From DASUTB01 sp036374835 (GTDB taxonomy: Bacteria; Actinomycetota; Actinomycetes; Jiangellales; Jiangellaceae): DNA of 64,000 nucleotides. The translations under genes and the position numbers were made by a program. This document shows positions 24,566 through 34,856 of this stretch, piece after piece. Position 1 is the first letter of the stretch. Each line of letters begins with the position of its first letter. Location of the stretch: the NCBI GenBank assembly GCA_036374835.1, contig DASUTB010000106.1, positions 8,481-72,480 of the forward strand. The letters are read 5' to 3'. The notes beneath the pieces were generated by a model. The model had not been told where the DNA came from. It saw nothing but the letters and a program-made list of their open reading frames with translations, and did no database searches.

Positions 24566-25027
24566 ATGCCGAAACTCGCCGACCATCTGACGATCGGACA
24601 GATCTCGGAGCGCAGCGGCGTTCCGCCGAGCGCATTGCGCTTCTACGAGGAACGTGGGCTTATCTTCGCCGAGCGCACGAGCGGCAACCAGCGACGGTAT
24701 CCGCGCGTGATGCTTCGCCGGATCGCGTTCATTCGCGCCGCGCAGCGGGTCGGGCTGAGCCTGGACCAGATCAGCGAGGCGCTGGCAACGCTGCCCCGCG
24801 ATCGCGCACCGAACAAAGCCGACTGGGCACGGCTGTCGAAGGAGTGGCGGACCGAGCTCGACGCCCGGATCGACGCGTTGCAGCGCCTGCGCGATCGCCT
24901 GACCGGGTGTATCGGCTGCGGCTGCCTCTCCCTGACGGCGTGCGCGTTGAACAACACAGGCGACTACCAGGCCCGGTACGGACCCGGCGCACGAGCGCTC
25001 CGGCCCGCCGCCGAGGGCGGTTACTAA
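24566..25027 (+). CDS. soxR: Redox-sensing MerR-family regulator SoxR
   Basis: 153 aa. The N-terminal winged helix reads LTIGQISERSGVPPSALRFYEERGLI, followed by the dimerisation helix. Residues 115-126, CIGCGCLSLTAC, give the CxxCxCx5C motif that holds the [2Fe-2S] cluster of SoxR. Oxidation of the cluster by superoxide or redox-cycling compounds activates target promoters. In Actinobacteria SoxR usually controls exporters and oxidoreductases rather than soxS. The adjacent divergent EamA exporter is the obvious candidate target. Confidence 0.93.
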   Translation: MPKLADHLTIGQISERSGVPPSALRFYEERGLIFAERTSGNQRRYPRVMLRRIAFIRAAQRVGLSLDQISEALATLPRDRAPNKADWARLSKEWRTELDARIDALQRLRDRLTGCIGCGCLSLTACALNNTGDYQARYGPGARALRPAAEGGY

Positions 25028-25028
25028 C

Positions 25029-25131
25029 AAGATCAACCGCAAAAGGTAAGGAACGCTAGACTGGCGCCCGAATCGTCCTGGGCAAACGTCGCCCGACTTC
25101 CCTATTGTCCTTGCTTCTTACGGACGATCTT
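25029..25131. repeat. Dispersed ~104-bp element with terminal inverted repeats, copy 2
   Basis: Inverted relative to 5004-5107 and alignable along its whole length. The ends AAGATC.. and ..GATCTT pair. It starts one base after the soxR stop and ends 12 bases before the -10 of the next gene. Confidence 0.75.
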
Positions 25132-25142
25132 GCATGGGGCTC

Positions 25143-25148
25143 TACGCT
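25143..25148 (+). promoter_or_regulatory. -10 hexamer before the lipoprotein gene
   Basis: TACGCT, nine bases before the ATG at 25158. Confidence 0.45.
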
Positions 25149-25157
25149 TGGTCGGCG

Positions 25158-26138
25158 ATGAAACGACTCCGATGGCTCGTCGCCGCCTCGCTCGCCGCAC
25201 TGGCATTGGCGGCATGCGCGCGGGCGGGTGAGGACGACGTCCCGACGAGCGTCGAATCCGATCCACCTGAGCCGAGCACCGAGGCACCGTCCACGCCCGC
25301 ATGCACCGACCCTCCCTGCTATGCGGAGCCACAGCGCACCGGCGTCCTCGACGCGGCGGTGGTCGAACAGCCGAGCGGACTGGCCGCCAGCCTCCGCACG
25401 CCGGGCACCTTCTACGCCGTGAGCGACGTCGCCGGGACGGCCGCCGTCGTCGCGATACGTGAGGACGGCTCCCGGGTCGAGACGATCACGATCGACGGCA
25501 TGTCCGCGGAGAACGCCGAGGCACTCGCTGTCGGGCCGTGCGGGCCGTCGTCCCAGGACACGTGCCTGTTCGTCGGCGACCTCGGGGACCACATCGGCCG
25601 CCCGGACGTCGTGATCTACCGGGTCCCCGAGCCCGACCTCGACGACCTGCCCGCGGCGGTTCCGGCCGATGCGCTTCGCTATACCTACCCTGACGGGCCG
25701 ACCGACGCCGAGGCGCTGATCGTGGATTCCGAGGGACGGCCCGTGATCATCAGCAAGGCGGCCGCGCGCGACGCGGCGATCGGCACCGAAGCGACGGTCG
25801 TGTATCGCGGCGGGACGGACGGTGGCCGGGTTGAGCGTATCGGCGAGCTTGCGCTGCCCGAGCCGGAGAACCCTGTGTTCGCGTTGATCGTCGGCAACGT
25901 CGTCACCGGCGCGGACACGCTGCGCGACGGTCGGGTGCTCATCCGCACCTATGACGAGATCATCGAGTACCGGGCCGGCGACGCCAGCGCAGATGTTGCG
26001 ACGTTCCCCGACTGGGACGTCCGGAGAGTTCCGACACCGTCCCAAGTCCAATCCGAAGCCATCGCATACCGTGCCGACGGCTGCGGCTATTTGTCAGTGG
26101 CCGAGCGCTCCGGCGACATCCAAGCCACGACCTGTTGA
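25158..26138 (+). CDS. Secreted lipoprotein with beta-propeller-like repeats
   Basis: 326 aa. MKRLRWLVAASLAALALAAC is a lipoprotein signal with the lipobox Cys about residue 20, followed by a Pro/Ser/Thr/Glu-rich linker. The rest contains repeated blade-like patterns (FYAVSDVAGTAAVVAI, CLFVGDLGDHIGRPDVVIYRV, DAEALIVDSEGRPVIISKAA, SEAIAYRADGCGYLSVAE), resembling phytase-like or esterase-like beta-propellers. Function unknown. The ATG at 25158, nine bases after TACGCT, is preferred over 25134 because it starts the signal peptide. Confidence 0.72.
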   Translation: MKRLRWLVAASLAALALAACARAGEDDVPTSVESDPPEPSTEAPSTPACTDPPCYAEPQRTGVLDAAVVEQPSGLAASLRTPGTFYAVSDVAGTAAVVAIREDGSRVETITIDGMSAENAEALAVGPCGPSSQDTCLFVGDLGDHIGRPDVVIYRVPEPDLDDLPAAVPADALRYTYPDGPTDAEALIVDSEGRPVIISKAAARDAAIGTEATVVYRGGTDGGRVERIGELALPEPENPVFALIVGNVVTGADTLRDGRVLIRTYDEIIEYRAGDASADVATFPDWDVRRVPTPSQVQSEAIAYRADGCGYLSVAERSGDIQATTC

Positions 26139-26225
26139 AGCAAGTTCACCGATGCGTGGATTGTCCGGACGTTGCTGCCTCTGTAGACGGGGCTAGGCAC
26201 TGAATTACGTGCCAAACATGGTCAT

Positions 26226-27869
26226 TCAGGGGCAGCCCGGACGGTCGGTGTCCGGTACCTCAACGGGAAGTTCGCCACCTCCGCTCGCGTGGCCCAGCAG
26301 TACGTCGACCAAGGCGCGGAACGCGGCCGGTGTCCGCCCGTACAACGCGATCTTCGCCGTGGCGGCCGAACTCTCCCCAAGCGCGTACGGAGTATCGAGC
26401 GATACGACGACATCACCCGAACTCGGCGCCGGAGGCAGCGCGCCGAGCAGCCGCACGACATCGCCCGAGCCGACCTCCAGCCCCGCATCTCGCGCCGCCG
26501 CGGCCAGCCTCTCCCGATCCAGCGCCGTGCCGCCGTCGATTACGATGCCATCGCCGACAAGCGGGCCCTCGCAAGGCCCGGAGACGACGGTGAGCCCGGC
26601 GAGCGACGCGTCATACGACACACGTTCATGTGACCCGACCGCATCGGCACCGGGCGCCTCCCCCATCGAAGCCTGAAACAGCATCAGCGCCACCACCTGC
26701 GTCGCCGCTTCGGCCAGCCGCGCCGGGTCCAGGCGGCCGTCCTCGACCGCGTCGACGATCTCGGCATGTGCCGCGTCCACGTCGGCCGGCATGAGAAGCA
26801 GATCCACGCCCGCGTTCAGTGCCCGGACGGCCGCCTCCCCTGATCCGTAGCGCGCCGCCACCGCCGCCATCTCCTGCGCATCGGTCAGGACGACTCCCTC
26901 GAATCCGACGTCGTCCCGCAGCAGATCGACAACAGGACCGGACAGCGACGACGGAACACCCGGATCGATCGCGGTCACGTCGATGTGCGCCAGCATCACG
27001 GCCGGCACACCACCGTCGACTGCAGCGCGGAACGGCACGAAGTCGCGCCCGCGCAGTTCGGCCAGCGATGCGTCCTGCACCGGAAGTTCCTCGTGGCTGT
27101 CGGCCGGAACCGAGCCGTGGCCCGGAAAATGTTTGGCCACCGCCATGATTCCGGCGTCCGCATAGCCGCGCAGGGCGCCGTTCACGATCTCGGCCACGAG
27201 TTCCGGGTCCGAACCGGGTGACCTGCTGGCGATGGTCGGATCGTCCGGGCCGGTCGTGACGTCGGCCACCGGCGCGAACACCATCGTGAAGCCGAGCGCA
27301 CGCAGTTCGGTGCCGCTCGCCCGTGCCACTTTCGCCGCCAGATCCGGATCGCGCGCAGCACCCAGCGTCATGAGGTTCGGGAACTCGGTGGCGGGCGCGC
27401 CGATGCGAGCCACCCGGCCGCCCTCCTGGTCGACGCCGATCACCAGGGGATGACCACGGTCGTCCGAGGCCGCCAGATCCGAGTTCATCGTCCTGACCTG
27501 GTCCACCGACGACACGTTGTCACCCATGACGATCACGCCTCCGAGGTGCAGCCGTTCGACCAGCTCGACCGGCGCCGTCGTCCCGGTGTATCTGGCGACG
27601 ATGACCTGCCCGGCTTGTTCCTCGATCGACATCCCCGCGACAACATCCGCCGCTTCGGCGTATTGCTCGTCGTTGGGTCCCCAAGCCCGCCGCTCCGGCG
27701 TCGGTGTCGGCGTGGGGGTCGGCGCCGGTGTCGGTGCAGCGCTCGGCGTCGAATTCGGCGCGTCCGGACGCTCCTGCGGCCCCGGTGACGGTTCGCCGAC
27801 CGGCCCGTCCGCACTACCGCACGATGCCAGAACGAGCAGCGCGGCGATAACGAGGACGGCACGCTTCAC
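26226..27869 (-). CDS. GH3 beta-N-acetylhexosaminidase (NagZ-like) lipoprotein
   Basis: 547 aa from the GTG at 27869. MKRAVLVIAALLVLASCG is a lipoprotein signal, followed by a Pro/Thr linker (APTPAPTPTPTP). The GH3 barrel shows MSIEEQAGQVIVARYTG, VIGVDQEGGRVARI, the hallmark KHFPGHGSVPADSHEELP and the likely nucleophile Asp in VVLTDAQEMAAVAARYG. KHFPGHG with a nearby Asp/His pair is typical of NagZ-type enzymes that remove GlcNAc from muropeptides. A C-terminal ~130-residue domain follows. Surface location suggests wall turnover or external chitooligosaccharide use. Confidence 0.85.
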   Translation of the reverse strand: MKRAVLVIAALLVLASCGSADGPVGEPSPGPQERPDAPNSTPSAAPTPAPTPTPTPTPERRAWGPNDEQYAEAADVVAGMSIEEQAGQVIVARYTGTTAPVELVERLHLGGVIVMGDNVSSVDQVRTMNSDLAASDDRGHPLVIGVDQEGGRVARIGAPATEFPNLMTLGAARDPDLAAKVARASGTELRALGFTMVFAPVADVTTGPDDPTIASRSPGSDPELVAEIVNGALRGYADAGIMAVAKHFPGHGSVPADSHEELPVQDASLAELRGRDFVPFRAAVDGGVPAVMLAHIDVTAIDPGVPSSLSGPVVDLLRDDVGFEGVVLTDAQEMAAVAARYGSGEAAVRALNAGVDLLLMPADVDAAHAEIVDAVEDGRLDPARLAEAATQVVALMLFQASMGEAPGADAVGSHERVSYDASLAGLTVVSGPCEGPLVGDGIVIDGGTALDRERLAAAARDAGLEVGSGDVVRLLGALPPAPSSGDVVVSLDTPYALGESSAATAKIALYGRTPAAFRALVDVLLGHASGGGELPVEVPDTDRPGCP

Positions 27870-27917
27870 CGCGCCAGTGTGACTCAGCGACACCTCCGAC
27901 GTCCACGTCGCGGCTCG

Positions 27918-28976
<1,059 letters not shown>

Positions 28977-28983
28977 ATCCACC

Positions 28984-28989
28984 AACTTA
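28984..28989 (-). promoter_or_regulatory. -10 hexamer of tsaD
   Basis: TAAGTT on the minus strand, seven bases before the GTG at 28976. Confidence 0.45.
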
Positions 28990-29072
28990 GACGATCGTTC
29001 ACACCGATTGACGCGCCTGTCGATCCGGCGATGCGCGGCTTACCCGCCACGTTAAGGGCGGGACTGCCACGT

Positions 29073-29534
29073 TTACGTGATCATTCTGCGGCGGAGGACG
29101 AGGCCGTCGTACCGGCCATTGCCGTAGTAGCCGCGGCGTCGCGCGATCTGCTCGAAGCCGTGCTTGCGGTAGAGCTCGAGCGCCGGTTCGTTGTCGGCAC
29201 GTACCTCGAGCAGGACGTCCGCCACCCGGCGACGGAGCGCCTCGACGATCAGTGCGCTGAGCAGCGAACGCCCCAGACCCTGACGCTGGAAGCGCGGTAG
29301 GACCGCGAGCGTCTGGATGTCGACCGTGTCGACGCCGGCCATGAGCCCGGCATAGCCGGCGATCTCCCCCGAATCAGTCTCGGCGACGACGTACCAGCGC
29401 GTCTCCGGCACGCCCTCCAATTCGGCGTGGAACTGAGCCGCGGTCCACGGCGGGTCGGCCGCGAACAGCTCCTTCTCGGCCGGCAGGATCGCGTCGACGT
29501 CGGCCGGCGCCATGGGCCGGAGCCGAAAGCTCAT
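29073..29534 (-). CDS. rimI: Ribosomal-protein-alanine N-acetyltransferase RimI-like
   Basis: 153 aa GNAT acetyltransferase. MSFRLRPMAPADVDAILPAE starts the fold; the acetyl-CoA loop is LPRFQRQGLGRSLLSALI, and NEPALELYRKHGFEQIARRRGYYGNGRYDGLVLRR is the RimI-type end. It acetylates the N-terminus of ribosomal protein S18 in E. coli; actinobacterial homologues are broader. Start at 29534 overlaps the tsaB stop by four bases (ATGA), confirming the tsaB-rimI-tsaD order typical of the phylum. Confidence 0.9.
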   Translation of the reverse strand: MSFRLRPMAPADVDAILPAEKELFAADPPWTAAQFHAELEGVPETRWYVVAETDSGEIAGYAGLMAGVDTVDIQTLAVLPRFQRQGLGRSLLSALIVEALRRRVADVLLEVRADNEPALELYRKHGFEQIARRRGYYGNGRYDGLVLRRRMIT

Positions 29535-30178
29535 CGCCGCCGCTGCCCCCCGGCGGCGAGCACCGACTTGCGCGGACCGGGCGAGGTTGCATCCGGCCGG
29601 CGCAGATAGAGCGGGTCGGGCGCTACCGTGTCCACATCGCCGGACAGCACGAGACCGGCGAGGACAGCGGCGCTCGGATAGTCCGGTGGAATCGCGTTCG
29701 GGAACTGGCTGGTGTACAGCGACGCACCTGCACCGGCGGCGGGTCGGTCGGTGGCCAACGCGTCCGGCTTGTCGACGACCGGCCCGGCGGTACGCTTCCC
29801 GCCGGTGTACTCGGCCCAGTACACCTCCTTGCGCCGCGCGTCCGTGACGACGACGTACTCGCCCTGGACCGCAGCTTCGGCCGCGATGATGTCCAGGCTG
29901 CACACGCCGTTGACCGGAATTTCCAGCACCGCGCCGAGCGTCCGGGCGGTCATCAGGCCGATCCGGAGGCCGGTGAACGCGCCGGGTCCGACGCCAACGG
30001 CGATCGAGGTGAGCTCGCTGCGGCCCACGCCGGCTTCCTCGAGTACACCGACGATCGACGGCGCGACCAGCTCGGTATGGCGCCGTGCGTCCACGGTGGT
30101 TCGTTCGGCGAGGACGGTCTTCCCGTCGTGGACGGCGACCGTCACCGCAGGACTGGAAGTGTCAAGGGCGAGTAACAC
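29531..30178 (-). CDS. tsaB: t6A-synthesis scaffold protein TsaB
   Basis: 215 aa, ASKHA fold. MLLALDTSSPAVTVAV and GPGAFTGLRIGLMTARTLG are the family signatures. TsaB dimerises with TsaD and is required for tRNA t6A37 formation. The C-terminal third is diverged, as usual. GTG at 30178 follows TAGGCT by six bases, indicating a leaderless promoter internal to the cluster. Confidence 0.93.
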   Translation of the reverse strand: MLLALDTSSPAVTVAVHDGKTVLAERTTVDARRHTELVAPSIVGVLEEAGVGRSELTSIAVGVGPGAFTGLRIGLMTARTLGAVLEIPVNGVCSLDIIAAEAAVQGEYVVVTDARRKEVYWAEYTGGKRTAGPVVDKPDALATDRPAAGAGASLYTSQFPNAIPPDYPSAAVLAGLVLSGDVDTVAPDPLYLRRPDATSPGPRKSVLAAGGQRRR

Positions 30179-30184
30179 GGAATC

Positions 30185-30190
30185 AGCCTA
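30185..30190 (-). promoter_or_regulatory. -10 hexamer of leaderless tsaB
   Basis: TAGGCT on the minus strand, six bases before the GTG at 30178. Confidence 0.5.
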
Positions 30191-30230
30191 GCCGCAGGTC
30201 CCGGGTCGGGCAGGTGGCAGTTGACCGTGG

Positions 30231-30707
30231 CTAAACGGCGTTGACGTGGTCACTTCGAGCGTGGACGTGGACGATGTCGACCGTGCGGGCGTCGCCGTCC
30301 TCGGCATCGTTCCCGGCTGCGCGGTCGATCCGTACCTCGATGCGGTCGGCCGCGAGGCCCTCGACCAGCCCTTCGCCCCACTCAACCACGGTCACTGACT
30401 CGTCAAGTGTGGCCTCGAGGTCGAGCGTCTCGAGATCGTCCCAGTCCGAAAGGCGGTACGCGTCCACGTGCACGAGCGGCGGCCCGCCCACGAGGGACGG
30501 ATGGACGCGAGCCATCACGAACGTCGGCGACGTGATCGGCCCGCGCACGCCCAGGCCCTCAGCCAAGCCCTGCACCAGCGTCGTCTTTCCGGCCCCGAGC
30601 GGACCGCTGAGCACCACCAGGTCTCCGGCGCGCACTTCCGTGGCGAGCCGCCGGCCGATGTCGCGCATGCCGTCCGGATCGGCGGCGGTCCAGCGTTCGG
30701 ACGTCAC
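30231..30707 (-). CDS. tsaE: t6A-synthesis ATPase TsaE
   Basis: 158 aa. The P-loop VVLSGPLGAGKTTLVQGLAEGLGV, the ITSPTFVMARVH segment and VHVDAYRLSDWDDLETLDLEATLDESVTVVEWGEGL are diagnostic. TsaE hydrolyses ATP to drive turnover of the TsaBD complex. Start is the GTG at 30707, whose GTGA overlaps the stop of the alpha/beta hydrolase gene, so the two are coupled. Confidence 0.94.
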   Translation of the reverse strand: MTSERWTAADPDGMRDIGRRLATEVRAGDLVVLSGPLGAGKTTLVQGLAEGLGVRGPITSPTFVMARVHPSLVGGPPLVHVDAYRLSDWDDLETLDLEATLDESVTVVEWGEGLVEGLAADRIEVRIDRAAGNDAEDGDARTVDIVHVHARSDHVNAV

Positions 30708-31906
30708 GTCGCCGTGACCTCTGTGCCCCGTGTACCGGGCTGGCGGGGGATCGTGACCGTCGGCGCGGGTGCGCCGTCGGTAGCCGGGCCCGCGCCGGCT
30801 CGGCGCCACCAGCGGCGCTTCCGGCGACTTGGAGGAGAGCCCCGCACGCCGGCCGCGAGTTCGGCGATGCCGCTGGTGACGACGTCGTGCCGCTCCAGCA
30901 GCACCATGTGGCCCGCCTGGGCAACCTCGATGTACCTAGCATCGGGCAGCGCCTCGGCCATGGCCCGGCAGTGTTCGATCGGTGTGACGCGGTCGCCGGT
31001 AGCGCCGATGATCAGAGCGTGCCGGCCGGCGACGGTCTCGAGCCCCCGGGCTTGATCGTTGTCGGCGAAGAGCGGAAGGAACTCGGCGACCACGTCGATC
31101 GGCGTCGCCGCGTTCATCGCCGCAGTGAACTCGACAAGTGACGGAGACCCGCCCGAGTCGAACGAATACCGCTTGGTGATCACATAGCTCAGATCCGTGC
31201 CCGCCCGGCGCCCGTGCTCGACGAGGTCGGGCCGGCGGGCCAGGGTCTTGAGAACGCCGGGCGCTACTCGATTGGCAAGCCGGCTCGCGGCCGCCGGAAC
31301 GCCGGGCGTTGGAAGCGGCACTGCCTTGGCGCTCGAAGCGATCAGTGCAACGCCGGCGATTCGCTCATTGAACAGTTCCGGGTGTTCGTCCGCCAGCGCA
31401 AGTATCGTCATGGCGCCCATGGAATGTCCGGCGAGAACCACCGGCCCTTCCGGCGCCACCGTCGCGATGACCTGGGCCAGATCCTCGGCGAGCCGGCTGA
31501 ACGTCACGATTTCTCCGCGCGCGCGGGACGAACGTCCGTGCGACCTGTGATCCCAGAAGGCGAGCCGAGCCGAACCGCGCAGATCTCGCCGCTGGAAGTG
31601 CCAGCTATCCATGTTGAGTGCGTATCCATGCGAAAAGACGATGGTGACCGGCTTCTCCCGCGGCCGCCCGGCCGTCTCCGGTTCGTCCACCTCTGCATGG
31701 ATCTCGACACCGTCGTCGGTCACCACCGGCACGGGTGTGCCCCGCAACGAGCCGAGCTGTTCGTCCGCGTACGGATCGTCACCACGCAGCGAACGCCCCA
31801 CCACATAACGCTCGGCGGCAAACCCGACCGCGGCACCGGCCGCCGCAACGCCGAGCGTCATGCCAACGCCGCCGGCCGCTCTGCCGAGCGCTACGAGTCG
31901 ACTCAC
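30704..31906 (-). CDS. Alpha/beta-fold hydrolase
   Basis: 400 aa from the GTG at 31906, with GGGAGGAGG six to seven bases upstream; the frame is open to 32002 but overlaps the alr end. An N-terminal hydrophobic stretch (GGVGMTLGVAAAGAAVGFAAE) may anchor it. The hydrolase core has TIVFSHGYALNMDSWHFQ (oxyanion region), VVLAGHSMGAMTILAL with nucleophile Ser in GHSMG, IIGATGDRVTPIEH (Asp) and AQAGHMVLLERHD (His). This gene sits between alr and tsaE in many actinobacteria. The substrate is unknown. Confidence 0.88.
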   Translation of the reverse strand: MSRLVALGRAAGGVGMTLGVAAAGAAVGFAAERYVVGRSLRGDDPYADEQLGSLRGTPVPVVTDDGVEIHAEVDEPETAGRPREKPVTIVFSHGYALNMDSWHFQRRDLRGSARLAFWDHRSHGRSSRARGEIVTFSRLAEDLAQVIATVAPEGPVVLAGHSMGAMTILALADEHPELFNERIAGVALIASSAKAVPLPTPGVPAAASRLANRVAPGVLKTLARRPDLVEHGRRAGTDLSYVITKRYSFDSGGSPSLVEFTAAMNAATPIDVVAEFLPLFADNDQARGLETVAGRHALIIGATGDRVTPIEHCRAMAEALPDARYIEVAQAGHMVLLERHDVVTSGIAELAAGVRGSPPSRRKRRWWRRAGAGPATDGAPAPTVTIPRQPGTRGTEVTAT

Positions 31907-31940
31907 GGGTGACCTCCTCCCGCCGCCGTTGGCGAGCCTC

Positions 31941-33119
31941 TTATCTGGCCGCGGACCCGACCTCGTCCGCACCGAGGTACGTGCGAGGTAGCCGCGGTGC
32001 AAGTCGGCTGACTATCTCATAAGAAATAGTTCCACATGCAACCGCCCAGTCCTCTGCCGTCGGTTCTCCGGCGGTCTCGTCGCCGAAGAGTACGACCTCG
32101 TCGCCGGCGGCGGCCGCGTCGCCCCCGATGTCCAGAACGAACTGATCCATGCAGACCCGCCCTGCGATCCGGTGCACGCGATCACCCACGAGCACCGGCG
32201 CACCCGGAGCGCCGGCTCCGCCCGAGGCGTGCCGCGGCACTCCGTCGGCATAGCCCAGCGGCACGAGGGCCAGGTTGGTCTCCCGGTCGGTGACGTAGAT
32301 GTGGCCGTACGACACGCCCTGACCGGCCGGAACGCGCTTGACGAGCGCCAGGTTCGCCCGCGCCGACATCGCGGGCCGGAGCCCCACATCGGCCGGCTTC
32401 GCCTGGTCCGGAATCGGCGAGAGCCCGTAGACGGCCAGCCCTGGTCGGACAAGATCGAAGTGCGCGTCGGGACGGACGAGCGTCGCCGCCGAGTTGGCGA
32501 GATGCCGCACCTCGGGACGGACGCCCTGCGCCTCGGCGAGCCGGACCGCCTGGGTGAACACCTCGAGCTGGTGGTCGATCGACGAGTGGCCGGGAGCGTC
32601 CGCGATCGCGAAGTGCGACCATAACCCGACAATCTCCACCAATCCATCAGATTCCGCTTTGAGCGCCGCATCAACCAGTTGCTCCCACGCTGCGACCGGC
32701 GCCCCCGAACGTCCTAGCCCGGAATCGACCTTGAGGTGAACCCGCGCGGGACGGTCGACCCGGCGCGCCGCCGCTGCGATCTCGGCCACGGTCCAGGGCG
32801 CCGCTGCGGACAGGTCGATATCTGCGCGGACGGCTTCGTCGAACCGCTCACCAGGTGCGTACAACCAGGACAGGATCCGGCTGGAGATTCCTGCGTGACG
32901 CAACATCAGTCCCTCGGCCAGTACGGCCGTACCCAGCCATGTCGCACCACCGGCCGTGGCCGCACGGGCCGTGGGAAGCAGCCCGTGGCCGTACCCGTCG
33001 GCCTTGACGACGGCCATGACCTCAGCAGGTGTCGCCCTGGTACGTAGTTCGCGGACATTGTCTCGGATCGCCGTCAAATCGACGTGAACCCGAGCATGCG
33101 GAACCGCTGTCGTGCTCAT
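31941..33119 (-). CDS. alr: Alanine racemase
   Basis: 392 aa, normal length. A PLP enzyme making D-alanine for peptidoglycan. The PLP lysine is in AEVMAVVKADGYGHG; the catalytic Tyr is in the C-terminal domain, probably GVSYGHIYVTDRETNLALVPLGYADG; GRVCMDQFVLDIG is the second signature. It heads the alr-hydrolase-tsaE run. Start at the ATG at 33119. Confidence 0.96.
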   Translation of the reverse strand: MSTTAVPHARVHVDLTAIRDNVRELRTRATPAEVMAVVKADGYGHGLLPTARAATAGGATWLGTAVLAEGLMLRHAGISSRILSWLYAPGERFDEAVRADIDLSAAAPWTVAEIAAAARRVDRPARVHLKVDSGLGRSGAPVAAWEQLVDAALKAESDGLVEIVGLWSHFAIADAPGHSSIDHQLEVFTQAVRLAEAQGVRPEVRHLANSAATLVRPDAHFDLVRPGLAVYGLSPIPDQAKPADVGLRPAMSARANLALVKRVPAGQGVSYGHIYVTDRETNLALVPLGYADGVPRHASGGAGAPGAPVLVGDRVHRIAGRVCMDQFVLDIGGDAAAAGDEVVLFGDETAGEPTAEDWAVACGTISYEIVSRLAPRLPRTYLGADEVGSAAR

Positions 33120-33178
33120 ACGGACAGATTCTGTCAGGTCAGCGCGCGAGTGCCGAACGCCAGTTCGTCACCTGATCG

Positions 33179-34684
33179 TCACTGCGTCGGCGCGGGCGCA
33201 GCCTCGTCGCCCACTGAACCGCGCACGCTGCGCCTGCTGCCGGACCTCACCAGGGTGACCGCCAGCGTCGCGGCCAGCACCAGGATCCCGACCGCCCACC
33301 AGAGCGCTGTCGTGAACCCGTGCACCATGCCCTCGAGCTGGAGCGCCTGCTGCGGGACATCACCCGCGTTCGACGCGACGAAGGCCGTCGTGGCAGTCGC
33401 CGCGATCGTGTTCAGCAGGGCGATGCCGATAGCGCCGCCGACCTGCTGCGACGTGTTCATCATCGCCGACGCGATACCCGTATCCCGAGCGTCCACTTCG
33501 GATACGGCCACACTCACCGCCGGCATGAACGTCGAACCCATCCCGATGCCGAGCAGCACGAGCGCCGGCAGGATTTGCAGGTACGGGCTGTCCACCTCCA
33601 GCTGGGTCAGGATCAGCATGCCGGATGCCGCTACGAGCAAACCCGGGCCCATCAGGGCGCGAGCCGGGACTCGCGTCACCAGGCGGGCACCGATCTGGGT
33701 CGAGCCGATCAGCATGCCGGCAACCATCGGCAAGAACGCCACGCCGGTACGGATCGGCGAGTAGTCCTTGACGACTTGCATGTAGTACGTCAGGAACAAG
33801 AACAGCCCGAACATCGCGATGACGCCAAGACCGACGGCCAGGTACGCGCCGGCCCGGTTCCGGTTCAGCACCACGCGCAACGGCAGCAGCGGCGCCGAGA
33901 CCCGGCGCTCGGTGAACACGAACGACGCCAACAGTACGACCGCCGACGCGAACATGCCGAGCGTCCAATCGTCGGTCCAGCCGTGCGACTCGGCCCGGGA
34001 GAACCCGTAGACCAGTGCGACAAGACCAGACGTGCCCAGCACCGCACCCGGTAGATCGAGCGGTGAGCGGTTGCGACCACCGTGGTCCCGGATCTCGGCC
34101 ATGGCGCCGAACACCGCAAGCGCGGCGATCGGGATGTTGACGTAGAACACCCACCGCCAGTCGACGTATTCGGTGAGCAGACCACCGAGCGTCAGACCTA
34201 CCGCGGCGCCACCGCCGGCGATCGCACCGAACACACCGAACGCCTTGGCGCGTTCCTTCGGATCCATGAACGTCACGGCGAGCAGTGAAAGGGCCGCGGG
34301 CGCGAGCATCGCTCCGAACACACCCTGAAGCGCACGGGCAGCGAACAACATCGCCTCGCTACCGGCCGCTCCACCGAGCGCCGACGCGCCGGCGAAGCCG
34401 ACCAGGCCGGTCAGGAACGTGCGCTTGCGTCCCCATGTGTCGGCGATGCGGCCGCCGAGCAGCAGCAGCCCGCCGAAGGCGAGCGAATAGGCCGTGACGA
34501 CCCACTGCCGGTTCCCGTCGGAGAGCCCCAGGTCCGCCTGCACGGACGGTAGGGCGATGTTAACGATCGTCGCATCGAGCACAACCATCAGCTGCGCGAT
34601 CGCGATGAACAACAGGGCTCGCCAGCGCCGGGGATCCAGCTGGCCGTCGCGTGCGCTCGGTTCGGGCAATTCGGTCTGCGCCAC
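33179..34684 (-). CDS. MFS multidrug exporter, DHA2 (14-helix) type
   Basis: 501 aa. LMVVLDATIVNIALPSVQADLG in helix 1 and the following WVVTAYSLAFGGLLLLGGRIADTWGRKRTF motif A are typical of EmrB/QacA exporters. About 14 hydrophobic helices can be counted, with motif-C-like GAIAGGGAAVGLTLGGLL. It probably exports drugs or metabolites using the proton gradient. The start is the GTG at 34684 after GGGGG; no ATG fits the frame there. Confidence 0.88.
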   Translation of the reverse strand: MAQTELPEPSARDGQLDPRRWRALLFIAIAQLMVVLDATIVNIALPSVQADLGLSDGNRQWVVTAYSLAFGGLLLLGGRIADTWGRKRTFLTGLVGFAGASALGGAAGSEAMLFAARALQGVFGAMLAPAALSLLAVTFMDPKERAKAFGVFGAIAGGGAAVGLTLGGLLTEYVDWRWVFYVNIPIAALAVFGAMAEIRDHGGRNRSPLDLPGAVLGTSGLVALVYGFSRAESHGWTDDWTLGMFASAVVLLASFVFTERRVSAPLLPLRVVLNRNRAGAYLAVGLGVIAMFGLFLFLTYYMQVVKDYSPIRTGVAFLPMVAGMLIGSTQIGARLVTRVPARALMGPGLLVAASGMLILTQLEVDSPYLQILPALVLLGIGMGSTFMPAVSVAVSEVDARDTGIASAMMNTSQQVGGAIGIALLNTIAATATTAFVASNAGDVPQQALQLEGMVHGFTTALWWAVGILVLAATLAVTLVRSGSRRSVRGSVGDEAAPAPTQ

Positions 34685-34856
34685 GCTGAACCCCCATGGC
34701 CTCTCGAAACGGGTGGACGGGTCAGCCCGCCTCGATGCGGGAGTCCTGTGTCGTAAACCCTTGGACAATAACCCGCCATTCCCACCTGAACCGTGACGTT
34801 CACCACCCGCGAAACCGACCCGGCAGCGCGCCCACCATTTTCAAGCCTAGAGTGAC

